From positions 1-6,055 of the forward strand of contig JALZVZ010000178.1 of the NCBI GenBank assembly GCA_023299945.1: 6,055 bases of DNA, read 5' to 3'. Shown piece by piece: positions 1 through 5,839 of this stretch; within the stretch, counting starts at the first letter, position 1, and every line of letters starts with the position of its first letter. The stretch comes from Altererythrobacter sp. (GTDB taxonomy: Bacteria; Pseudomonadota; Alphaproteobacteria; Sphingomonadales; Sphingomonadaceae). The notes beneath the pieces are model-generated. The model was not told where the DNA came from and ran no database searches. It saw nothing but the letters and a program-made list of their open reading frames with translations. Position numbers and translations under genes: made by a program.

Positions 1-84
1 CGCCGCTCCAGAGGCATTCAGCGCCTCCATCACAAGGTAATATTTGTCGAATTTAAACGTGCCGCGCGCGGGCTGCGGGGCCAT
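1..84 (-). CDS. Partial CDS, N-terminus of an unrecognised protein
   Basis: From an ATG at 84 an open frame of exactly 28 codons runs leftwards out of the window. It begins MAPQPARGTF and continues with an aromatic and lysine-rich stretch (FKFDKYYLV) and then MEALNASG. The frame stays open upstream to a GTG at 114, ten codons earlier, so the true start could be there. No convincing Shine-Dalgarno sequence precedes either codon. The gene lies about 32 nt after the stop of the small membrane protein and on the same strand, so it probably belongs to the same transcript as ispG. I do not recognise the family from 28 residues. Reality of the gene is likely, given the open frame and context; its function is unknown. 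Confidence 0.5.
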   Translation of the reverse strand, partial: MAPQPARGTFKFDKYYLVMEALNASGAA

Positions 85-116
85 GTAATCAGCGTGATGG
101 ACAACGTGGAGCACGG

Positions 117-527
117 CTATTCGTGCGACTTGCCAGTCAAGGAACCTCTGCTGCCATTTGATGAAAGCTCCCGGTCCGGCTGTCTGAATAATTTTCTTAG
201 GAGGGTATCGAGCCCCTTCTTTACGAATGCCCCGACCATAATGGCAGGAATAGCGAGCAAAAATGATGCGAAGCCAAGAAATATCGAGCCTGTTTTTATG
301 CCATGCATGGAGATCAAGAAAACGCCTATGAGCGGAATGGCAAGAAAGAGCAGATAAAGCAGCGTTTCCACCAATTTTGGAAAACTGGAAAGTTTCTGCC
401 CAGCGTCTTTTTTTACGATCAAATGGAACAGCGCGAACACTATTATGACCGCCGCCCATGCTACCGGCACGACCCCCCAATTTGAATAGAGCCATGCAGC
501 AATAGGAGATGCGTTGCCCATCTGCAT
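117..527 (-). CDS. Small hypothetical membrane protein, three predicted helices
   Basis: This 136-residue protein has three clear hydrophobic segments at about residues 19-38, 52-73 and 80-102. A basic, hydrophilic C-terminal tail follows (KKGLDTLLRKLFRQPDR, then a Ser/Gly-rich end). I see no catalytic or metal-binding motif, and there is no cysteine. The start at 527 lies only 2 nt after the TAA of the thioredoxin-like gene. GAGGG sits 7 nt upstream inside that gene's last codons, so translation is probably coupled; a second ATG at 521 would remove two residues. It is the third gene in the ispG run. The family is not recognised. A scaffold or inner-membrane role is possible but nothing in the sequence decides it. 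Confidence 0.7.
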   Translation of the reverse strand: MQMGNASPIAAWLYSNWGVVPVAWAAVIIVFALFHLIVKKDAGQKLSSFPKLVETLLYLLFLAIPLIGVFLISMHGIKTGSIFLGFASFLLAIPAIMVGAFVKKGLDTLLRKLFRQPDRELSSNGSRGSLTGKSHE

Positions 528-529
528 AT

Positions 530-1183
530 TTATTCCCTCGCGACTTCGGCAGTCGCCAACAGGGCTAGCTCATCATAAATTTCATCTTCGGAGCGTGAGG
601 CTGTGTTGCGCCATGTTTTGGCTGTGTCCTCGTTGAACACTTCCTCTTCTGCAGACATCACCACGACGGTTGGCGTGCCTTCAAGCTCGCCCAGTTTAAA
701 CCGCTCTGCAATGTGGAGGTTATGGCCATCTTTCGTTTGCGGCATGCCAACATTGACGAAGACCAATTCATAGCGCTCTGCAATCATTCCGCCGATCTTA
801 TCGGTTTCGGTCCAACCAGCGAAAGCGCGGCTGTCATGGCACCAATTGGCTCCCAGTACGAGCAGCACGTTGACGCCTCTTTCATCCGCGCGGGCCAAAG
901 CGGCATCGACCGCGGCGCTGGCGTCAATCGTAGCATCGTAAAGCCGTGCTTCGGGATGGTCGGGCTTGTCTGAAGAGGCGCCGTGATCTTCGCTGTCTTC
1001 TTCGCTGCTATCAGCTTTGCCTTCGTCCTTAGCACGGGGCACGAAATCAGCGCCAGCATTTGCATGAGCATCAGCGGCCATTGCGGCAATCGTGACGGCC
1101 TCATCGCGCTCTTCTACTTCAGCAAAATCAGCGCCAGATTGGGGTGCGAGCAGCAAAAATACAGACGCTGCAAGCATGCTCAT
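530..1183 (-). CDS. Thioredoxin-fold protein with monothiol CHDS active site
   Basis: The 217-residue protein opens with a hydrophobic stretch (about residues 3-13, [13 protein letters not shown]). This looks like a signal peptide or anchor, but it lacks the usual basic n-region, so export is uncertain. Residues about 20-80 are low complexity and strongly acidic ([13 protein letters not shown]). The thioredoxin-like domain covers about 85-215: an AALARA helix, the strand [10 protein letters not shown], the active site W-C-H-D-S at 114-118, and the cis-proline motif GTPT at 169-172. C115 is the only cysteine in the protein and serine replaces the resolving cysteine. Classical dithiol redox cycling is therefore not possible; a monothiol, chaperone-like or thiol-binding role is more likely. 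Its ATG overlaps the ispG stop (ATGA), which implies translational coupling. The fold assignment is firm; the substrate is unknown. Confidence 0.82.
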   Translation of the reverse strand: MSMLAASVFLLLAPQSGADFAEVEERDEAVTIAAMAADAHANAGADFVPRAKDEGKADSSEEDSEDHGASSDKPDHPEARLYDATIDASAAVDAALARADERGVNVLLVLGANWCHDSRAFAGWTETDKIGGMIAERYELVFVNVGMPQTKDGHNLHIAERFKLGELEGTPTVVVMSAEEEVFNEDTAKTWRNTASRSEDEIYDELALLATAEVARE

Positions 1184-2349
1184 TCAGCAGGCTCTTTGGT
1201 CGCATTTTTTTCTGCGTGCGGATCAAATGCAGTCGCCTCGCCCGCTTCAATCGCGGCGGCCTTTTCCTCGACCAGTCCGACGATGTGGTCGAGCATATCA
1301 TTGCTTTCGATATGGTGATCGGTGACACCGGAGAGGTACACCATATGCTTGCCTTTGCCGCCGCCGGTCAGGCCAATATCGGTCTCGCGCGCTTCGCCCG
1401 GACCGTTGACGACGCAGCCCAGGACGGACAGCGACAGCGGTGTTTTGATGTGCTGCAGGCGGTCTTCCAAAGCCTCAACCGTGCGGATCACATCGAAGCC
1501 TTGGCGCGAGCAACTGGGGCAGGATACGACGCGAACGCCGCGTGTGCGCAGGCCGAGTGCTTTGAGCATTTCAAAGCCGACGCGCACTTCTTCTTCAGGC
1601 TCTGCTGACAGGGACACCCGGATGGTGTCGCCAATGCCTGCCCATAACAATGAACCGATGCCGATGGAGGATTTGACCGTTCCGCCGATCAATCCGCCGG
1701 CCTCTGTAATGCCCAAATGCAGCGGGCAATCCACTGTTTCAGCAAGGCCATGATAGGCCGCGACCGCTAGGAACACATCGCTGGCTTTCACAGCGACTTT
1801 ATATTCGTGAAAATCGTGATCTTGCAGCAGTTTGATATGGTCGAGCGCGCTCTCAATCAGCGCCTCTGGGCAAGGCTCGCCGTATTTTTCCAGCAAGTCC
1901 TTTTCAAGGCTACCTGCATTCACGCCGATGCGGATTGCGCAGCCATTGGCTTTGGCCGCGCGCACAACTTCTGCAACGCGCTCAGATGAGCCGATATTGC
2001 CTGGGTTGATGCGCAGGCAAGCGGCCCCTGCATCGGCGGCTTCCAATGCGCGTTTGTAATGAAAATGGATGTCCGCAACCAAGGGCACAGCGGCTGCTTT
2101 GGCGATTTTCTTGAAGGAAGCCGTGGATTCCTCTGTCGGGCAGGACACGCGAATAATATCGGCGCCTGCCTCCTCGCACCGTCGGATTTGATCGAGCGTT
2201 GCGACCGCATCTTCTGTCGGCGTGTTTGTCATGGTCTGTACGGTGATGGGCGCATCGCCGCCTACCGCTGTGCCGCCCACCATTATCTGGCGGCTTTTGC
2301 GCCGTTCAATATCACGCCAAGGGCGAAGTGAGGGGCCGTTAGTCGTCAT
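1180..2349 (-). CDS. ispG: 4-hydroxy-3-methylbut-2-enyl diphosphate synthase (IspG/GcpE)
   Basis: IspG converts 2-C-methyl-D-erythritol 2,4-cyclodiphosphate to HMBPP, the penultimate step of the MEP isoprenoid pathway in the cytosol, using a [4Fe-4S] cluster and external electrons. The N-terminal TIM-barrel part carries family motifs such as [24 protein letters not shown] and RINPGNIG. The C-terminal cluster domain has CPSC and GCVVNGPGE. These supply three Cys ligands and the Glu ligand, at residues 277, 280, 312 and 319 counted from this start. The length of 389 residues is normal for the bacterial single-piece enzyme. I chose the ATG at 2349 because GGATGA lies 6 nt upstream; an in-frame TTG at 2355 abuts that site and would add two residues. 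It heads a minus-strand run, and its TGA overlaps the next start. Confidence 0.97.
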   Translation of the reverse strand: MTTNGPSLRPWRDIERRKSRQIMVGGTAVGGDAPITVQTMTNTPTEDAVATLDQIRRCEEAGADIIRVSCPTEESTASFKKIAKAAAVPLVADIHFHYKRALEAADAGAACLRINPGNIGSSERVAEVVRAAKANGCAIRIGVNAGSLEKDLLEKYGEPCPEALIESALDHIKLLQDHDFHEYKVAVKASDVFLAVAAYHGLAETVDCPLHLGITEAGGLIGGTVKSSIGIGSLLWAGIGDTIRVSLSAEPEEEVRVGFEMLKALGLRTRGVRVVSCPSCSRQGFDVIRTVEALEDRLQHIKTPLSLSVLGCVVNGPGEARETDIGLTGGGKGKHMVYLSGVTDHHIESNDMLDHIVGLVEEKAAAIEAGEATAFDPHAEKNATKEPAE

Positions 2350-2355
2350 CTGCAA

Positions 2356-2361
2356 TCATCC
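2356..2361 (-). promoter_or_regulatory. Shine-Dalgarno site that selects the ispG start
   Basis: On the minus strand GGATGA lies six bases before the ATG at 2349 and directly adjoins the alternative TTG at 2355. The spacing is good for the ATG and impossible for the TTG, which decides the start in favour of the ATG. Confidence 0.45.
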
Positions 2362-2467
2362 AAAACCGTTTTCGCTTGCGATAAGCCGCGATCTGTCTGA
2401 CATTTAGGCGATAAGAGCTGCAATTGCGAGTAAGATTAGCAGCGGAATTCTTAAAGGGGATGCGATT

Positions 2468-3562
2468 ATGCGCGGTTTGACCAAGGGGATTATGCTGCTG
2501 GGGGCAAGCGCTATGCTGCCCAATGCTGCGATGGCTGAAGATCAAGCTGCACCGGACGGTGAAGCAGAAGCCAATTGGTCGCTCGTCATCCATGGCGGCG
2601 CTGGCACTATCTCACGCGACAAAATCACGGCTGAAAAAGACGCGGAGATCCGCGCAAAATTGACGCAGGCTCTGGATGCTGGCGAGGCAATTTTGGCGGA
2701 AGGCGGGGAAGCGACAGATGCAGTAATCGCGGCCATTATGGTGCTGGAGGATGATCCGAATTTCAACGCAGGCAAAGGCGCTGTTTTGACATGGGAGGAG
2801 ACCTTTTCGCTCGATTCCTCGATTATGGAAGGCGCGACACGCAACGCTGGATCCGCCGCTGGGGTCAGCGCCACTAAGAACCCAATTTTGCTCGCCCGTG
2901 CGGTGATGGACAAAAGCCGTCACGTTCTATTGTCAGGTGAAGGCGCCGATGCGTTTTCTCAGGAACAAGGTTTGGAGCAGGTTGAGCAGGATTATTTTGC
3001 AACTCCGCGCCGAGTAAAAGCGCTTGAGACATTCAAACAGCGGATGAATGATGCTGCGCATGCTGGCGACTTGATCGCTCCCAAAGGCTTGGGCCAAGAC
3101 GCGTTGGGTCGCGATTGGCGGTTTGGTACAGTTGGGGCGGCCGCCCTAGATGAAAGCGGGAATATCGCCGCTGGCACATCAACAGGCGGTATGACGGGCA
3201 AGCGTTGGGGCCGGATCGGCGACAGTCCAATTATTGGCGCAGGCACCTATGCTGACAATCGCAGCTGCGGTATCTCCGCCACTGGTGCCGGCGAATATTT
3301 CATCCGTGTCGGCGTGGCGCAGGAATTTTGCACAAGGGTACGGATCACCGCCGAAGCCGGCGAAGCTCCGCCAAGCGCTGAGACCGTTCAGAACTTAGCC
3401 GATGCCGTCATTGCCGAAATGGGCACCTTAGGCGGTTCGGGCGGGGTCATCTATCTCACGCCTTGGGGCCAGATCGGATATGCTTTCGACACGCCCGGAA
3501 TGTACCGCGGTATGGCGAGCAGCGCTCAAGCTAAGTCAGTGGCAATTTATGGCGACGAATAA
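2468..3562 (+). CDS. Isoaspartyl peptidase / type III L-asparaginase, exported
   Basis: This 364-residue protein belongs to the Asparaginase_2 Ntn-hydrolase family (E. coli IaaA type), which cleaves beta-aspartyl dipeptides and L-asparagine after autocatalytic splitting into alpha and beta subunits. The N-terminus is a signal peptide (MRGLTKGIMLLGAS...NAAMA, cleavage expected near residue 23), so the mature enzyme should be periplasmic. Family motifs follow: HGGAG at 42-46, the DPNFNAGKGAVL stretch at about 96-107, and the autocleavage site before T221 (FG-TVGAAALD). T221 is the predicted nucleophile. TSTGG at 237-241, GDSPIIGAG at 251-259 and TGAGEYFIR at 272-280 form the rest of the active site. 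AGGGGA lies 7 nt before the ATG. It is transcribed divergently from ispG and converges on nrsF. The family is sure; the preferred substrate is not visible from sequence. Confidence 0.95.
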   Translation: MRGLTKGIMLLGASAMLPNAAMAEDQAAPDGEAEANWSLVIHGGAGTISRDKITAEKDAEIRAKLTQALDAGEAILAEGGEATDAVIAAIMVLEDDPNFNAGKGAVLTWEETFSLDSSIMEGATRNAGSAAGVSATKNPILLARAVMDKSRHVLLSGEGADAFSQEQGLEQVEQDYFATPRRVKALETFKQRMNDAAHAGDLIAPKGLGQDALGRDWRFGTVGAAALDESGNIAAGTSTGGMTGKRWGRIGDSPIIGAGTYADNRSCGISATGAGEYFIRVGVAQEFCTRVRITAEAGEAPPSAETVQNLADAVIAEMGTLGGSGGVIYLTPWGQIGYAFDTPGMYRGMASSAQAKSVAIYGDE

Positions 3563-3602
3563 GGGCTAAGGTAAAGCGGGCTCGCCTCTTTGATCTTGCG
3601 GC

Positions 3603-4250
3603 TTACCAGCGAACCAGCGGCGGCACGATCAACCGGCCAATCACCGCTGAAATCGCAACTGGTAATATATGCGAAACACCCAAATGCATGACCGTGTCGA
3701 GAGGGCATGAAAGTCCAAAGACAAAAGTACCCAAACTGCCCGCTGCAAGGCCAGTTAGCCAGCCTGCAAGGTTTAACGACACCGGCGCGCCGCGCCTTAG
3801 CCAAGCGATCAATGCAACGCCCGTTAGAGATGCTGCGATCAAAGACGCTTTGACACAGTGGGGGCCCACAACATGCATGGTGCTGTGGCTGACATCGCCG
3901 CTGGAAATAGCGGAAATCAGCGCCGCCAATGGCAAGACGCCGACCATCGCTGCAGCCCAGCGCGGCGCATCATAACGATTGCCAACATGGGGGCTGGCCA
4001 TGGTGATGACTGAGGTTGCCGCGGCCAAGCCCAGCAAAAGTAGCAGGCCGTTGGTCACCCAGAAAAAGGGTGCTGCTTCACCTTGAAGCATGCCTTGCCA
4101 AAATCCTTCGATGACAAAGACACCAAGGCCCGTCAAAGTCACGGCGAGTGCGACCCAAAGGGCTCCGTCTCGTGACTTAAACTGGCGAACCGGCTCCAGC
4201 CCTTCGGCTAGGCCAGCGATTAGGTTTTCTCGGGTTGAGGGCGTGTTCAT
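3603..4250 (-). CDS. nrsF: NrsF-type (DUF1109) membrane anti-sigma factor
   Basis: The 215-residue protein starts with a short cytoplasmic segment (about residues 1-29, with ENLIAGLAEGLEPV). Six hydrophobic helices follow at about 30-50, 62-84, 98-117, 132-151, 158-180 and 190-210. This is the layout of NrsF/DUF1109 anti-sigma factors, which hold an ECF sigma factor of the SigF type at the membrane. Two cysteines, C132 and C182, lie 50 residues apart, matching the pair I recall (C131/C181) in Caulobacter NrsF, where they are needed for response to chromate and cadmium. Nearby His and Met residues (H122, H126, H131, M188, H189, H194) could help bind metal. The ATG at 4250 is one base after the sigma gene's TAG; a TTG at 4268 is a weaker alternative. 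Last gene of the operon. Confidence 0.87.
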   Translation of the reverse strand: MNTPSTRENLIAGLAEGLEPVRQFKSRDGALWVALAVTLTGLGVFVIEGFWQGMLQGEAAPFFWVTNGLLLLLGLAAATSVITMASPHVGNRYDAPRWAAAMVGVLPLAALISAISSGDVSHSTMHVVGPHCVKASLIAASLTGVALIAWLRRGAPVSLNLAGWLTGLAAGSLGTFVFGLSCPLDTVMHLGVSHILPVAISAVIGRLIVPPLVRW

Positions 4251-4251
4251 T

Positions 4252-4782
4252 CTATTCAGCTTTCTCAATAATCGCGGAAAGTTTTTTCAACCCACGATGA
4301 ATATTCACTTTGACCAAGCTCTCGCTCTGGCCAGTTTTTGCAGCGGCTTCACGGATCGAATGACCCTCTAGTTTTACCAGCTCAATCACTTTCGCCTGGC
4401 TTTCAGGCAGGTTCACAAAGAGGCGCTCAAGACTGACGCGGGCCTCGACGACATCTTCGTCACTATCAACAGAGGCATCGCCATCTTCGAGCAAATCTGC
4501 CTCATGCTTGTAGACTTTGCGCAAATGATCCACCCAGCGATAGCGCGCAATGGCAGATAGCCATGGCAGAAACGGGCGGGCTGCATCATAACTAGAACGT
4601 TTATTGTGAATCGCCAGCAATACGTCTTGCACCAAATCGTCCAATTGATGCGGGGGAACGCGTCTACGGAAATACCGCTCCAGCCAAAGGCCTGCCTCTG
4701 CCAGCAGCACATTATAAGCAACTTTGTCGCCCTTTTGTGATGCCACCATCAGGCGGGCAAGAGTCGCTTCATCTGCAATCAT
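4252..4782 (-). CDS. sigF: ECF RNA polymerase sigma factor, SigF-like
   Basis: The 176-residue protein has the two-domain plan of ECF sigma factors. Region 2 spans about residues 15-92 and contains the core-binding helix DDLVQDVLLAIHNKR (48-62) and the -10-reading segment PFLPWLSAIARYRWVDHLRK (70-89). An acidic linker (about 95-115, rich in D and E) joins it to region 4 (about 118-170), with LPESQAKVIELVKLEG and a helix-turn-helix around HSIREAAAKTGQSESLVKVNIHRG. Start at 4782 is supported by GGTAGGG 7 nt upstream. It sits 23 nt after the DoxX gene and one base before its anti-sigma partner. Both promoters in the 5584-5839 region match the SigF consensus, one of them upstream of its own operon, so positive autoregulation is likely. 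Orthology to SigF is inferred from the NrsF partner and these targets. Confidence 0.93.
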   Translation of the reverse strand: MIADEATLARLMVASQKGDKVAYNVLLAEAGLWLERYFRRRVPPHQLDDLVQDVLLAIHNKRSSYDAARPFLPWLSAIARYRWVDHLRKVYKHEADLLEDGDASVDSDEDVVEARVSLERLFVNLPESQAKVIELVKLEGHSIREAAAKTGQSESLVKVNIHRGLKKLSAIIEKAE

Positions 4783-4805
4783 GGTCCGGCCCTACCTTTG
4801 GTAGC

Positions 4806-5270
4806 TTATTTCGCACGTGCCAGACTGACGAATTGATCAATGGAGAACATGCCGCCACCGCGTCCGACCAGGATCAAGGCCAAAGAGCCGGTTGTAATCG
4901 CCCAGCCAAAGAAATGCCCAGACGTTGGGAAGACGAACAATTGAATAACCATCGTCATCATTAACAGGCCCAATGCGCCAAACCGCGTGCCTAGTCCCAA
5001 AAACACCAGGATTGGCAGGGCAAATTCAGCATAGGTCGTGATCGGAACAGCGATGGAGGAGGCCAGGGGGAGGCCCGAAAATTCACTCTCGAACAATTCG
5101 TAGGTGAAGGGATCGATATCGAACCAGCTGCCTTCGACGATCTTTTGATTGTAAGATCGCCAGAAGATACCAGCCAATGCGATGCGGGTGGCGAGCAGCG
5201 CAAGTCCTTCAAAGAACCGGCCTGATAAAAGACCAATTATGCGGTCATATAAAGAAATTACGCTGCTCAT
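4806..5270 (-). CDS. DoxX family membrane protein of the bufferin locus
   Basis: This 154-residue inner-membrane protein has four hydrophobic segments at about 21-38, 72-93, 97-114 and 120-136. The DoxX hallmarks are present: ATRIALAGIFWRSYNQKI near the first helix, TTYAEFALPILVFLGLGTRFGALGLL in the middle, and a C-terminal GRGGGMFSIDQ. DoxX proteins occur in many metal- and oxidant-response clusters; in the Caulobacter bufferin operon the equivalent is, as I recall, called BufD. Its biochemical role is not established. It lies 28 nt after the precursor gene and 23 nt before the sigma gene on the same strand, so one transcript is likely. AGGTGA sits just upstream of its ATG. The fold is certain; assignment to bufferin physiology comes from context. 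Confidence 0.9.
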   Translation of the reverse strand: MSSVISLYDRIIGLLSGRFFEGLALLATRIALAGIFWRSYNQKIVEGSWFDIDPFTYELFESEFSGLPLASSIAVPITTYAEFALPILVFLGLGTRFGALGLLMMTMVIQLFVFPTSGHFFGWAITTGSLALILVGRGGGMFSIDQFVSLARAK

Positions 5271-5298
5271 AAATCACCTACTTTGGTTGGCTGCTAAC

Positions 5299-5583
5299 TT
5301 AGCGTTTTACTGGTTTCAAAGAGCCAGCGCCCTTTGGAGTTTTAATCGAGACGCAGCTGCCTTTTTTGACATAAGTCCATGCATTGCCCTGATAATCACG
5401 TGTCGATGTACCCTGACAGCTTGTGCCCGGTCCAGCGGCGCAATCATTCTTACCAGCTTTGGCGACGCCGTAACACTTTTCTTTTGGTGCGCTTTGTGCA
5501 GCAACTGGAGTGGCGGCAAGACCAGCGGCGATACCGGCTGTCATTGCGAGGCCAGCGATTTGAGCGAATGATGTCTTGTTCAT
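5299..5583 (-). CDS. bufA: DUF2282 bufferin-type RiPP precursor with signal peptide
   Basis: The 94-residue protein starts with a signal peptide (NK, then a long Ala/Gly-rich core, PVAA; cleavage expected near residue 29). The mature part of about 65 residues is basic and carries the DUF2282 signature [17 protein letters not shown], then [17 protein letters not shown] and KKGSC. It has exactly four cysteines, C37, C48, C56 and C77. DUF2282 proteins have been described as bufferins: copper-protective, ribosomally made peptides whose cysteines are modified to thiooxazoles by a DUF692 oxygenase with a DUF2063 partner. The divergent DUF692 gene here fits that. AAGGAGAG lies 6 nt before the ATG, a strong ribosome site suiting a highly made peptide. 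It is the first gene of the sigF operon, behind a SigF-type promoter. Modification and metal bound are inferred. Confidence 0.92.
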   Translation of the reverse strand: MNKTSFAQIAGLAMTAGIAAGLAATPVAAQSAPKEKCYGVAKAGKNDCAAGPGTSCQGTSTRDYQGNAWTYVKKGSCVSIKTPKGAGSLKPVKR

Positions 5584-5589
5584 GATGTT

Positions 5590-5597
5590 CTCTCCTT
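5590..5597 (-). promoter_or_regulatory. Strong ribosome binding site of the bufA-like gene
   Basis: The minus strand reads AAGGAGAG six bases before the ATG at 5583. This is near-consensus and better than the sites before the other genes in the window, in line with a precursor peptide that must be made in excess over its modifying enzyme. Confidence 0.7.
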
Positions 5598-5649
5598 AGG
5601 GAACGGGATTGTTAAAAAATTTAGAATTAGGGGTTCCTATTTGCGTTTT

Positions 5650-5667
5650 GGTTCAGTGGACTGAGCC
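5650..5667. repeat. Imperfect inverted repeat in the bufA leader
   Basis: The 18 bases form two arms of eight around GG, GGTTCAGT and ACTGAGCC, with a single mismatch (a T-G pair on the plus strand). It lies between the predicted start of the bufA-operon transcript (near 5685) and the ribosome site at 5590-5597. It could fold as a short hairpin in the leader RNA or serve as a dyad operator. No T-run follows on the minus strand, so it is not a classical terminator. A chance origin is not excluded. Confidence 0.4.
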
Positions 5668-5690
5668 AGTGAGCCGCAGCTGTAATGTCA

Positions 5691-5716
5691 TTCGTGCGAT
5701 TTCCTGATACGGTTAC
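5691..5716 (-). promoter_or_regulatory. SigF-type ECF promoter of the bufA-doxX-sigF-nrsF operon
   Basis: On the minus strand GTAACC (5716-5711) is followed by exactly 16 bases and then CGAA (5694-5691). This is identical to the Caulobacter SigF consensus as I recall it (GTAACC-N16-CGAA). Transcription would start near 5685, giving a leader of about 100 nt before the ATG at 5583. The site has the same geometry as the promoter facing the other way at 5750-5775, which strongly supports recognition by the same sigma factor. Because that sigma gene is in this operon, the promoter would form a positive feedback loop. Confidence 0.82.
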
Positions 5717-5749
5717 AATGTCTGAATTTTTTCGTGATTTTTTTGAAAT

Positions 5750-5775
5750 GTAACGCTTTAGGAGTTCAGCGCGAA
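5750..5775 (+). promoter_or_regulatory. SigF-type ECF promoter of the divergent DUF692 gene
   Basis: GTAACG (5750-5755), a 16-base spacer and CGAA (5772-5775) repeat the layout of the opposite promoter with one change in the last base of the -35 element. Both are preceded by T, giving TGTAAC. The expected start is near 5782, which leaves a leader of about 58 nt before the ATG at 5840. The two -35 boxes are separated by 33 bp of very T-rich sequence on the plus strand (5717-5749). Confidence 0.8.
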
Positions 5776-5839
5776 ACCGATAAGGACAGCGCATCATTAT
5801 ATAGAAACCCACGCGCGACACCTGCTAGGACACATTTTT

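Noticed and set aside
784..1104. Second minus-strand frame inside the thioredoxin-like gene
   Set aside because: The other frame carries the thioredoxin motifs WCHDS and GTPT; this one has none.
1144..1608. Long plus-strand open frame opposite ispG
   Set aside because: It is antisense to a certain gene; its composition is the mirror of ispG codons and no protein motif is visible.
2397..2436. CTGACA and TAAGAT as a promoter for the asparaginase gene
   Set aside because: Their spacing is far from 17 bp, and no good -10 box follows CTGACA at the right distance.
3573..3591. Possible bidirectional terminator between the convergent asparaginase and nrsF genes
   Set aside because: The arms AAAG.GG and CC.CTTT pair with a mismatch and give only six pairs with a short T-run; too weak to call.
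4251..4268. TTG at 4268 as the start of nrsF
   Set aside because: The ATG at 4250 directly follows the sigma stop, the usual coupled arrangement; the TTG would add six residues and overlap sigF.
5470..5495. GTAACA inside the bufA-like gene as a third SigF promoter
   Set aside because: The sequence 16 bases downstream is CTTT, not CGAA, and no gene starts behind it on the plus strand.
5627..5821. Open frame of 64 codons on the minus strand across the divergent promoter region
   Set aside because: It covers both promoter elements, has no family features and overlaps the expected leader of the precursor transcript.
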